Assembly (NCBI GenBank): GCA_008921705.1
Contig: VFFE01007570.1
Location: 644 to 64,643, forward strand
DNA length: 64,000 nt
From: Burhinus oedicnemus
Taxonomy: Eukaryota > Chordata > Aves > Charadriiformes > Burhinidae
Direction: 5' to 3'
A model generated the notes under the pieces. The model worked only from the letters and a program-made list of their open reading frames with translations. It was not told the DNA's origin and searched no databases. A program made the translations under genes and the position numbers. This document shows, piece by piece, positions 38,101 to 49,902 of this stretch (positions within the stretch are counted from its first letter, which is position 1; every line of letters starts with the position of its first letter).

Positions 38101-40212
38101 TCCAGAGGACAATTAAGCATCTAAGGGAGGTCAGATGAATTGCCCTCTGGAGGTTCATGTTTCACTTCTTTGGTCATGCCCTCAGATTTTGGACTTAGAA
38201 CTATCTTGTATAAAGTGAGACAGATCCCACTTACGCCGCAGCAAAACGTGGTGTGGGCGAAGTAGACTGAAGTCGTTCTTTAGAACTTTCTTTTAGAATC
38301 AAGTCACAGATCAAAACTATTTACAAACCTCCATTTATCCTCTTTTTCCATTCACACTTTACCTTTCTATTTTTGTGCTTATCTCTCAAGTTCCCTTTTT
38401 AACGACCGCCAAAAGGACAGCTACCAATATCATGCACTGTGCCAGGGCTGCTTCCCAGCGCACCACGTTTAGCCCCCAGGTGTGATTTCCAGGAGGTGAA
38501 GAGAGAGCAAGTGTTGGCGTACGTGTGAGCAGGCGAGCATACGCTTTATAACAACGCCGAGATGCTGAAAAGCAGTAGCGGCAATGCTGATCATATCAAG
38601 GCAGCGTTACCAGGAGACACCTCACAGCACAGCAGACACATGCAGTTTCAGTCTCTTGGCCCTCTGGAAGGTAGTGGGTGTAACGTTTTACATCTCTCTC
38701 TTGCTCAGACATGAAGGACGAGCAGCCTAACAAGGTCACGTTTGTTAGAGGCATGCATATTTCCATCTGCTCAGGCGGATGGCAAACAAAGTGCCTGGCA
38801 CAAAGCAAGACACTAAAAAGGAATTGTTTAAGAGGGAGTGTCTAGGCAAAGCTGGGAAGACAAACGGTGGTTAGATACCATACACTGAGACAGGCACAGA
38901 TACATTAAATCAAAGCCTTGTGTATTTATCAGGCAAAACAGCAAAAGCTACTTTTGATTTTCAAAATCCTTCCAGCTGTACTGTTTTCCAGGGCACTATT
39001 AGCAAAGTGGCAGAGGAGATGTGTGAGCCTTAGCAGTGATGTGCCCCCAAAGCTGAAAGTTCACTCCTTCACTTCTAATGTGCAACCTGCGCTGCAAAAT
39101 GGTTCGCGGCTACTGCTGAGCCTTGGCTGGACTTGAGCGAGCACCGTTTCATCTGGTGAATCTGACGGGAGATCCACAAAGACATAATGCTAGTTTAGGT
39201 TGCAGCTTGAATTTCTTTCATGGTGGACAAAGACAGAAAATACCTCTCTGTCTTTGAGGTGAGAAGGCACAGTCTGAGAAAACTCAACTCTGAACATAAT
39301 TTATGCTAAATCCCTTTGAGATGAAAGCTATAGCTCCACTTGTTTCACGTCCTGGACTTAAGGATCTTCAGAGCACAGAAGTTTCAAAACCTAGTGTCTT
39401 ACAAAATCTGGTATCTTGAATCTACCATGATAATGGAAATGAAGATGTCCATTAGGTTCAATGTTAAAAATATTTTCTTTGCTTAAATGTTATGTTGGCT
39501 AAACATATTAAACAACTGACTGTTTGTACATGCTTAGATAAGGCATGAGGACTGCAAAGGAATGGAAAAGAATGGTGTGTCTAAAGGATAAAATTATTCT
39601 TTAATATTTTTTCTTTTCAGACTGCCAGGAACATTTAGTAATTAGTACGGAAAGATGACATTTTCCTTTGAGGCATCACTAGGATGTGTTTTGTGATGAT
39701 ATGCAGTTAAAGGAAGATCTTACTGTATCCTCTTATGGTTGTACCCAAGTTTAAGGCAATGGCATTATCCTCTGCTGGCTCCTAAGAAATGCAGCTCTTA
39801 TTTGAATACACACCATCATTTTGAATCAGCAGCTATTTCCTTTCCATTGAATGCTTTCTGTAAGTTTTGCAGATTTGGAATTTCCAAGAATGCCTATATC
39901 AAAGATAAACACTAAACGCAAGTAACACTTGCTGAGACTGCTGTCTGAACGGCAGACAACAGGAGATGTTCCTGCTTCTGGGGCCAAGATCCCTCTCCTC
40001 CCTGCCTGCCTTTGACACTGATGTCTCAGTGAAGAGGAACAGGATGGCCTAAAAAGAGATGCTTGACTTTTAGACATTAGAGTAATGGTCAGTGGTACTA
40101 GAAGGGACCCCACTGACACAGCAGCAGAAAGCCAGGCCCTCTGCTTGGGTCTGACTAGGGATACATCTCCATGGCTGGACACAAGCAGATGGATCATGTG
40201 GTGATGCCTCAC

Positions 40213-40246
40213 CTGCAAAAATGACTCAGCTGCAAAAATGACTCAG
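40213..40246. repeat. 17-bp perfect tandem duplication with two AP-1 motifs
   Basis: CTGCAAAAATGACTCAG occurs twice head to tail. Each copy holds TGACTCA (40222-40228 and 40239-40245), the consensus site for AP-1 (Fos/Jun) bZIP dimers. The flanking CAG also resembles Maf/NF-E2 half sites. Function is inferred from motif content only. Confidence 0.8.
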
Positions 40247-40249
40247 CCA

Positions 40250-43200
40250 CCCTCTAACTCCTGGGATGGATGGGCAGAGGCATTGGCACATTAGCAGAGG
40301 TCTGAGTGAGACCCAGGCTGGTAAGCAAGTCCATGCAGTGCTAGCACTGCCACCCACATGTCCTGACTCAGACTCCGCTGCCATGGGCACCTCTGCACTC
40401 GGGGACTGGACACAACAGGTAAGGATCAGAGTAACAACATAAGAAAATATAACAGACAGCTGGGCTGGAAGGTGCTCATGTGGACATGTGCATGTGTCCA
40501 GCCTGTTCCCAAAGGGTTCCCGCAGCCCAGGGACCACTGGGAGCCATCACAGGCACTGCAGGAGGGGTGAGGAGCAGCAGCTGTGGGGGAAACACCATGC
40601 CAACCAAAATACGCATTTGGCTTTGGAGCCAGTGCCGACTCAAATAATGCACTGCATCATCCTACCAAGGGTTTTCCTGGAAATCCTTTTCAGACTCCCA
40701 GATGACTCCCAGACAGCTTTAGTTGCCGTCATTGGTCGAGACTGACAGTAGGCAGGTTACTAAAAATGGGACATGGCATAAAATTTCAGCCATGCCAGAA
40801 GCAAGATGACATTCTCTAAAATTAAGAGCAAGTACTGTTTGACACATATAGCCAGAGAAATTAAGAGCTACTTAAATTGCTTTCTGCAGATGCTAGGGTA
40901 TGGATATACATTAAGAGCAAACTCTTAATGCCTGGGGATGGGTCCTAAAGCCAATGTTTATCTTTTACTTAGATTAATTAATAGCTAATGACAGACACAT
41001 GATGGTGGATAACCACAGCGCGCCTTAATCAATGTCAAAGCCTTACACAGCTCCTCCTGGTTTGTTTGGCTCACTTGAAGAGGACTATCAGCAGCAACTC
41101 ATCACCTCTGAAGAGGAGCTGATAGGCAGCAGAGAGCATTCTCAGAAACTCAGCTCCTGTGGAGGGACGGCAAAGTTTAGCTCTGCATGAGCAGCCCCGA
41201 GGTCAGCAGCAAGAGTCAGGAAGGCATTTCAGGGGCCAAAGGCCCCTGCTGTCGTGCTGAGGGAGCTGCCATAAGATATGGGGGAATAGAACGGCAGAGC
41301 CTGTCTCCAAGTTGAACTCGGTGAAAAGGGACCAGTTTACTCTCCTGCTCTTTTGCACGGGATCGCAGGCACGTCAGGAAGAGATTCACCATTCTGGACT
41401 TGTCTTTTATTTGTTTCACGTTTAGCAACCAGAGGTCTTGACTTCTTCACCCTTTGGAAGACTTCAAGACTCAACCATGAGAATAAGTAATAGCCAGCTG
41501 TTCAAGAGACCATGATGGTAACCAGAATAGGCTGGGCCCAAAGTGGTGCACTTTCCTGGACTGAACTGGTCAGGCCGTGCGAGGGGATAGCAACCCCCTG
41601 ATGCCAGAGGTCCTGAATGGCAGTCTCTGCTCTGCACAAAGCCATTTCACAGTTTACTATTAGCCCCCTACATTTGCCGATGTATGAGAGCATGAGGTAT
41701 TGAAGGTGTAAACAAGCAGCGTCAGCATCCTTTAACTGGCTAACTGGGAAATTTTTAAGCAAGGATTCATGTTGATTAATAAGTCTCATAATTATTCTTC
41801 AACATAAAAAAAAAATTATTTCAGGAGCTTTTCCACAGTACATGAGACTGCTGAAATAATCTATGATAACTGCAATCCTCTTAAAAGCAAAAGCCACAAT
41901 TATTTTTAAACAAATATTTTTAATTACTGTAGCACTCAGGAGCTGGCCAGGTCAATGATGGGGTGCTGCGCTGGGTGCTGTGCTGTGCAAAAACAAAGCA
42001 AAAAGGAACACTCAAAATCTCACCACACAGTTAAATGCCAGCCCTGCTCCATGTTTTAAGCTTGGGATAGCCATCCTTCTGTAGTAATCCTGTGGTTTGC
42101 ATTCATTTAAAAAATGTCTTCTGTTATGTGCCTTAGTTAAAATTATGAAATAAAGACTTTAGAGGAAAGACTTCTGTATTCTTTTCCGGGGTTTCCTCCT
42201 TCCATATACACCTCTTGACTCTCTTCTGAAGAACAAATCAGAGCTTCATCTGAAAGCTTGTTCACCAACTTATCTGTTAACTGAACAAGCACTCTCCCAA
42301 ACTGTGCTCAAAATAGTATTGCACAGATTATTTCCAATACTTTGCTCCTCTTAACCATGAGACTGAACTCTTCTCGGTTACTTGAGTCTCCCAGGCAGAT
42401 TGCATGCCCTCTTATCAAGAGAAAAAAGGTGAAATAAGGATCATGTTACAACCCAAATGTAGCAGGAGGCTTCTGTTGAGTTCTCCTGTTTATTTTAGTC
42501 ATTTGGCCACCTTCCCACACCAGATACTGCGGATCTGAGGTGTAAGCTGTGGGCTTTGTGTGGTGTTAGAGATACACTAGACAAGAAACTCTCTTTGGGG
42601 AAAAGCCCACAGATATGACTCATGCTCAGAATTCTCTGGCCACCTCCATTAACCTGTCATACTGTTTTTCCTTCTGATCTCTTGGGAGTGGATGGTTGCA
42701 AACACAGAGACTTAGCCTGAAACCTTCTGACCATGGCAGCTTCCCACGATGCGAGCAGCTTTCTGTGATACCACAGATTTTCTTTCTGTGGTCACTCCAG
42801 CTGGAAGATCCTCTGCCAAACTCCCCACCTTCACCAGTAGTTTCCAATGCCATGTTCCCACTTTACTTGCACTGCTAGGTTTGCTTGTGGGGAGCACATG
42901 CTGAACCAAGCAGGGGAACTGGTGGGTTTGTGTTTTGTTTCTTTTTAAAGAGTATTTTTGGGTGGCTCAGTTCTCTCAGGACAGACTCAGGTGGAGCTGT
43001 ATCAGCCCAGTGGAGCTGTCTGTGCTCTGTGTTGTGGTAGCGGGGGTGAGAGTTTTGGGGGCTTGGGCAGGAGGAGAGACAGAGTGGGTTTTGCTGACAG
43101 TGGCATGGCCACGGGGAGAATTATCTGCAGAAACATGTGCCAGACTGAAGAGATCAGCTAGATTTGCCACCTGTGAATGTTGCTTTGTGAAGGGAAATGA

Positions 43201-46200
43201 ACCTGGGGATGAATTTAGGAGACTGGAAAAAGGCAACTAAATTACCTCAGGAAAACCTCCTCAAAGCTTTCCTTTTTGGGAAGTTGAGATATACCAAATA
43301 GGGGTTTCTAGGCTTGCACAAATAAGATATACAAACCTTTGAGGCAGCGAGCCCTAGCAGTATGTCTTCATGCAAGGGGAAGGTGTGATGCTCACACGAG
43401 CCTGCATACCTGTACTTGCTTAACGCAGCCAGCTTCTTACACAGAGTCAGGGGAGACTGTGATGTAGAGTACAGCTTCATCTAGAGCACATCCCTGGAGA
43501 AATTAAGCATTGGCAGTCCGTCTAACCTTCAGGCTACCTTGTACCTACACTGCTTATCTCCACGTGAGACAGACTGAGCTGACAAATACCACAGTCTCAC
43601 AGCTTCACTGCACTTTTTAATGACAATTTAACCCATCCCTTTTTCTTTATTTGATAGTCATGGAAAGTGCTTGATCCCTCAGGCACATGGTCACTGGGAG
43701 TGCTCAAGGCTGTGTCTGGATGCCGAAGGCAGGGCAACCAAGGCAGCTAAAGAGTATGGCAGATTACTGTAGACAGACTAGGTTACAGCTGCCACCTTAA
43801 GAGGCAGTACCTGTTGGCCCCAAATAGGACAGATGTAGCCTGACAGGTTAGACTAGGGTCACGAGTAGCTCCTACAAGGTCTTTCATTTGTCTCTGGGGG
43901 TAAAGTTGCTCTATCATAATTTACAAATGCCATATGTGACCTGCTATACATCTCAAGTCTCCTCACACTGTTGCTCCTCGTCATGTGCCTGTAGCTATAA
44001 CTTCAGTTTTAAAGTGCTGAAGAGCTGTAACAGGCATTTCTGTGACACATACGTGTGTCTGAAAGCCTGGGCCCCAAAGTTGTTTATTTATAGGCTATTA
44101 GACATGCTCAGCTCCTATTTCTGAAACAGGCACTTCCCCGTCACATTGGTGACCGTCGTGCCCCATGCTCAGCTCCCACAGCTTAGGTTTTCTGTTCTCT
44201 TGTGCCACCCCTTAATAGAAGACCTAAGATGGTGGAACCAAAATGAGCTTCTCCAGCAGGGGAGAGCCTCGAGCAGAGGGTTAGCTCTCGTACAGGGACT
44301 TGGCCATCAACAGTAGGCGGCTGACCCTAACACCCAGACTTAAGCTTTGGGAAAGGAGGGGCCTTTGCAGGCAGGAGCAGAGCTATACAGCCTACAGCAA
44401 ATTAATAGATCAAGGAGAGGTATGTAAGGCAGTCCCTTTGGGGTCTCAGGTTTTTTTGCATCAGTGTTTTTGACTGAGGATATGGACACCATATCTCCAG
44501 ATCAAAAGGGACTGAAAAACCAGCTCCAAACCTCTCTCAGGTACTCCAGTATTCTCAATGAACCTCTGTGAAATGAAGAAAAAAGCAAAAATAAAATGCA
44601 GAGAGCTGAAACAGAGACTCTACATAATTCTTCAAATACGGGCTGCCTCACGGCTTAAATTCCCCACTCCAACCCACGTTTCGCTAGCAAACAAACAAGT
44701 GGGGAACACTGGCCTTTTTGCAAGTGTGTGGGTGAAAATCCTGCTGCCTCTTCTCTCTGTGCCTAGCAGACCGGGCAGTGTGATCATCCGTGTGAACACT
44801 GCACTCACTTCACCCACACCTGGCAGGGATGGTCCCAGCCGCAATGCTTGTTCCCCGCCTGCACGCTGCCCTGCCTTAATGGGGTTACGGGGAGAGAGGT
44901 GCAGGCAGCTCCCCCTGCCAGAGCCAGGCTTCCCACCTTACCACCTTGCTTATAAAATGGTCTCACAGCTCCAGGGAGCTAGTCATTGCAGGGCTAATGG
45001 CTGATGAAAAAATGCAGGCTTTCTTCCCAGAATACGAAATCTTGTACACTATTAACTGACCGTTCAGATAACGTTAAAAGGCATTTTAAAATCACCTAAG
45101 CATATAGGTGGAAGTGATTTAATTTCTTTCAAAATAAAACGTACTGAGGGGTGGCAAGATTCCCCAGTAAAAGGCTGAAAACCCTGGCAGAGGCCTGAAG
45201 GTTGTTAAACCACCTTTAATGGTGACGTGTGCCCACGGGTGATGGGGAGACACAGTGGTGCTGCTGTGACCGAGGCAGCAGGATCGTGCCCTCCCGAGCT
45301 GGGCTGAAGGGCTCCTGCCGGGAAACTCACCTTGCTGCAGAGAGACAGCTCCCTCTGCTTTGAAAGGAAAAGGGCTCTGGCCAGGCGTGAACATCTCAGT
45401 GGTTCCCCTCCATTGCATCTTTCATACCTCCCCAAACTTGTACCTGAGAGTCCTTGTCAGGCTGAGTATCGATAACTCAGGGAGAGCAAACATCCAAGTT
45501 GTTCTGGGAAACGGCTTCCAGATTATGAAAGCATTTCCCTGGAGCTGATCCCTAAACTCTGAGCATGTGCTTAAGACCCCTGGGTCAGGAAAAGATTTAA
45601 ATGCATGCGAAAGTCCACCCTCCCTGAGACACGTCAAGAGCATGTACAGTTCTCGGACCTGAGCATAGGTTTAGGCGTCTTCCTGGAGCTGTGGGGTCAC
45701 GGGCTCGAAGGCCAGAGTTGGAAGCTGGTCCCAGAGGGGCAGAGGGGTGGGCATGGATCCGGGTACCGTGAGTATAGTGGAGCCCATGTCCTGCAAACAC
45801 CTGTAGGTGTTTCCTCCCACCTCCCTCACCCCTCCAGGCTGACCCCTAGCACTTCTTGCCCACTGCAATGGGGAAAAGACAGAAGCTTAGTCTTGGACAG
45901 GGTGGAGGAGAAGGAAGACCCATGAGACCAATGGCATCTATGGGGCAATGCCTGTCCCCAGTGCAGTCTGCCCATCTGATAGCTACATTGCTATTTACCA
46001 AAGCCCCATTGCATGTGGCTGCATAACACAAAACCCAGAGCCAGCACAAGGGAGAGGAGCTGAAGAAGAGGACAGCACTCAGAGCAGCCTCACCAGAACT
46101 CCCGCAGGAGATTGCACCTGGCTTCCATCCAGAGCTGGCTTCAAGAGCTTCCCTCCCCAAAGGCAGGGCCTTGTCCTGCCCCAGAGATCAGGCTCGGCCA

Positions 46201-47180
46201 CCCTTGCAGAAGGAGGAACTGCGGGGGAGCCGCTGCAGAGCACCTGGCTGGGGCTGGGTGACCCCTATGTGGGGAAGGAGGCCACCGCCGTCTGCAGGGA
46301 CACCAGTGACGCAGACGGAGAAGGAGGGCATCCTTGCAGGGAGCTGTGCCTGCCGGTCTGGTAAGCTTGTGGCGGTGTTTTCCTGTTAAATCCCGATTAA
46401 CTCAGCCTTAAAGGCTCAGCCCAGGCAAGCGTGATATAGAAGAACTCCTCAAGGCAGCTCAGGTAAACTATGTGCTTTACAACCTCTGCTGTTAGTGTCT
46501 TATTTTAAGAGTCTGTTAACTTAGCCTATAAACCACATCTTTTAATATAGGAAAGTGAGATAGATTTGAATGAGAAAATGCCTGGAAATATGGGTTTTGG
46601 TTATTATTTTTCCTCTGTACTTCAAATTAAGAGTGGGCTGTTAATGGCAAAACGGAAGTTCCTGAGTAATGCAGTTTAAGCTGGGTGCTTTAAACTACTC
46701 AAACATAAAGGACAAGATTCTTCTTTATACAAAGGTCTTAAAGTGATAGAAAATAATATTTAAATCCTCTTTCAGACCTAAACATTTTCATTAAGAGTAA
46801 TTTTCATAGTGTGTGTCTAATCCAATCTAATCTTGCAAAAAATGGTTTAGTGCATTTAGTACAAAGTATTTACATGATAACAGATAAAGTGAATACATCA
46901 TTTTGCCAGCTATTAAAAAATACTTAATAATTCCAGTTGGAGCACTCAGCTGTAAGAGCTGCTTTCCATTTCAGTGAACTTTCTGCTACGGAGAGGAAAG
47001 AAACGATTCCTCCACATGGCTGAGCGCAGGTTTCTTTGAGCACGAAAGCAGGCTTGTAAACAGTTGGTGTTTATGGTTGCTTGTCTCCACCAGGAGTGGT
47101 TTCTGACATGCAAATAACCTGCCATACACTAGCAGGCTTTAAGCAGCTCCGCTTTAAAACCTCCTTCTGTAAGCCTGTGT
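40250..47180. other. Non-coding; GC-richer between about 44.6 and 46.4 kb
   Basis: No gene is recognised. Around 44558-46390 several frames stay open on both strands for 70-148 codons, as expected of GC-rich DNA. CTG|GTAAGC at 46360 with an upstream CTGCAG acceptor-like site could frame a small exon, but the peptide is not recognisable. 46530-46930 is AT-rich unique DNA. Confidence 0.5.
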
Positions 47181-47204
47181 CAGCCCAGCCCAGCCCAGCC
47201 CAGC
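47181..47204. repeat. (CAGCC)n short tandem repeat
   Basis: Four perfect CAGCC units plus CAGC. Confidence 0.95.
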
Positions 47205-47522
47205 GTGTGCGTGGATTATCTTCGTTTTTAGGAGGCGGTGTAGTAGTTTCGTTGGTGCTGTGCTGCTGCAGCTGCTACAGCTGTGTGAAAAGCACTGAGT
47301 GGCAAAAGGGAAAAACCGAAAAAAGGTATTTGTGGATCACAGGAGGGCTCTCCTGCCCTTCACCCTCTCTGAATTCAGCTCTGAAGACAATCTTTGCTCA
47401 CTCGGAAGATCACCAGGGGTTGATTTCCCACTGGAAGTTGACTTGGAGCAACTCTTTTTCTGAACTAGTCTGTACAGCTAATAGCTGGGGGTTTTGTCTT
47501 GTTTTGTTTTAGCAGTGCTTAC

Positions 47523-47576
47523 TGTTTAAACAAGTGAGGATGTTTAAACAAGCGAGGATGTTTAAACAAGCGTGGA
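47523..47576. repeat. Three 18-bp tandem units with a forkhead-like palindrome
   Basis: The units start at 47523, 47541 and 47559. The first reads TGTTTAAACAAGTGAGGA, and the others differ at one or two bases. Each begins with the perfect 10-bp palindrome TGTTTAAACA. This contains TGTTTA and TAAACA, related to the forkhead (FOX) core RYAAAYA on both strands. No coding frame is supported. Confidence 0.9.
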
Positions 47577-49089
47577 TGTCCTCATAGTTTTGGGTAAGCT
47601 GAATGGTGCTCTGGGCTCCGCAGGCTATACATGGTGCCTGACATGGCTCACTCAAATGTAGAGATGTAAGCTGTAGCACCTATGTGCCCTCAGCTGGTAC
47701 TCTCCCTTCTGTATATGTGTGCATTTAACTTTACATTGCGGGAAACAAACTGGCTGCATTGCACAACTAAAATTACACCATGAAAAATTCACTTTTGTGT
47801 CTGGCAACTCAGAAATGACCTCAAGCTGAAGCCAGAGCCTCCCTCTGTATTTGACATACTTAGGGACGACACTGCTTTTATGCTCAGTCAGCAGAGAGGG
47901 GTGGGGAAGGGCTCCCCTCAGCCCATCACATTGCTGAGCAGGGCAATCCTTTCCACGTGTGGCAGCCCTGCTGCAGGACCCGGATTATAAAGTCACCGTC
48001 TCTCCCTGGTCCCACAGCTCTGCTGCTGCTGTCATGCCAGTTCTAGCAACCAATCTGGATGAAAACAAAACCCCCAAAACAGACAAAATTTTGAAAAAGC
48101 TGCCTTATTTCAGCCTAGTGGAGGAGGTAGTTTGTGGGTAGGAATGAGCAGCCAAGACCAGGGCAAGGCAATAGTTGTCTAAGCCATCTGATAGTAGTAA
48201 GCGAAAAGGTCCCTGGCAGATGACACATTAAAACCGTCCAGACTGTAATCTGGAGTGAAGGGAGAGGGAGGATAGAAAGGCCGAAAGAAAGGGCAGGAGG
48301 GAGAGGAGTTGTACCCATCTGGAGTTTCACCCTGGGTGGAACACGTTGGCCAAGACCCTCTTTCCTGGGCAGCCACCTGCATCCCTGCTCTGTGGGGGCT
48401 CTGCAGTAAAACGTGACTTACCTGGGGCACATGGGGAGCAACCCCTAGGTGCCCGGCGCTCCAATCACACCTGCAGTACTTCTGCCATGTCACTATTCAT
48501 CTAGGCAAAAATGACCCAGTGGGTGTTTTTGGGGGCAGCTAATATTACAGTACCTTTCTGAGAGGCAATCTACCCATGGCAGCATTCCATAGTTGAACAT
48601 CAGGCTCCCATAAATAATTAGTATCACAAATCTTCGCCTTGCCTTTTATCTTTGCCACAGTGACTGGAATGCACCCCACTGCCATCTGTGATTATAATTC
48701 ATGCGTCACTAAAACCACAAGGTATGCTTTTTACATGCCTAATGGCCACCCCTCCACCCACCAGCACTGCCCATAAATCTCCTTTTTTCCCAAAGATGCT
48801 AGGACCCACTGGCAAAATCTGAAGACTTGCCAAGTATTTGCTTGAAATATTAATATATTGTTAAAAACAGGAGCTCTTCACAAAAGACATATCTGACATT
48901 TTCAAGGAGTGTCTGGTGAGCTAGAGTATCTGGAAAGTGTCTGTTGTGAGCATGGTGGAAGAAGTGGTTCACAATAATCTTCTGCAACAGGACGCAGTTT
49001 CAGCAAGGACCTTGCTTCACTGAAAAGGAAGATGCTGATAGAAGCTAATCTAAAACAGCAGCTATATTTATTGCCGTTGTTAAAAGTAT

Positions 49090-49138
49090 TGATAATAATA
49101 GCACAATAACAACAACAATAATAATAACAATAATTAAT
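49090..49138. repeat. AAT/AAC trinucleotide-rich tract
   Basis: About 49 bases made of imperfect ATA, ACA and AAT triplets, a decayed trinucleotide microsatellite. Confidence 0.85.
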
Positions 49139-49241
49139 CAGCTCAGGATGGGGTGCCCGCAGCAGTCTTGCTGTCCCACAGCCTTACCTGCTTGTTTACC
49201 GTGCTGTACAGTGTGTGATCCCTAAAACTGACTGCTTATTT

Positions 49242-49280
49242 AAGAAAAAAAGAAAAAACAAAAAAAAAAAACTAAAAAAC
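49242..49280. repeat. A-rich low-complexity tract
   Basis: Runs of A, up to 12 long, interrupted by single G, C or T bases. Confidence 0.85.
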
Positions 49281-49850
49281 AGCTCTGCATATTTTTAAGA
49301 TCCACTGCAAAGACTGCGTAGGCTATGAAAACATGTACAGTCTAAGTAGTGAAATCATAATTGAAAAAAATAAACCCCCTCAGACAATCCAAACAAAGAG
49401 CCTTTTCCTGAGTACACAACAGTGATCCTACACAAAGCCAGGGACACTGCTTAGGGCAGAGGCTTTTTGTGTCAAGGCACTATGGAGAAACAGACCATTC
49501 CCCAGGGGATCAACACCATTTCCAGAGGTATCTCATTTGTCTGGGTACACCTACAGGCTGACAGAATGTTTCTATTCTGAAGATTGCTTAGGCACTCAAA
49601 ATTATTTGTCATTATGAAATGTGTAGCTCAGTGTGGTCCTGTATGATGCTGCCAGCTTGTTGGGAAATCATGGTACCCCCAGCAATGAGGTTGCAAAATC
49701 ATTGCCTAGAAATTTTTATTTTTTTTCACCTCTTCCACAATGATTGCAAATGTAGTTAACCCATCCACAAAGAAATCACAATTACTTAGTCTGAAATGAC
49801 CAGCATTAACGCTGCAGCGAGAAAAGGACAGTGATTCTTCTGCCTTACAG

Positions 49851-49902
49851 TGCAGAGGTCACAACAGCCCAGAACCTGATAGCAGGGAAGGAAAAATGTA
49901 AG
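49851..49902 (+). other. Possible 52-nt exon
   Basis: A good acceptor (GATTCTTCTGCCTTACAG, ending 49850) and a good donor (AAG|GTGAGT, exon end 49902) enclose 52 nt. The second frame is open through the whole interval and reads AEVTTAQNLIAGKEKCK, which I do not recognise. No partner exon was found, so it could equally belong to a non-coding RNA or be chance. Confidence 0.2.

Larger units (their letters stand above)
28550..40212. other. Non-coding unique sequence
   Basis: No gene is recognised across about 11.6 kb. Open frames of up to 135 codons (for example 30081-30488 minus) overlap frames on the other strand and carry no domain. Minor features are short homopolymers and the (CT)n tract. 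Isolated splice-like signals, such as an acceptor ending at 33744 and CAG|GTAAGA at 33868, do not enclose an open frame. Confidence 0.5.

Noticed and set aside
44558..46390. Several 100-148-codon frames suggesting a gene
   Set aside because: Frames overlap in both directions as expected for GC-rich non-coding DNA. No exon chain or recognisable peptide.
47081..47512. 143-codon plus frame with a hydrophobic, membrane-like segment
   Set aside because: It crosses the (CAGCC)n repeat, and the hydrophobic run is valine/cysteine-rich from T/G-rich DNA. No signal of conservation can be seen.
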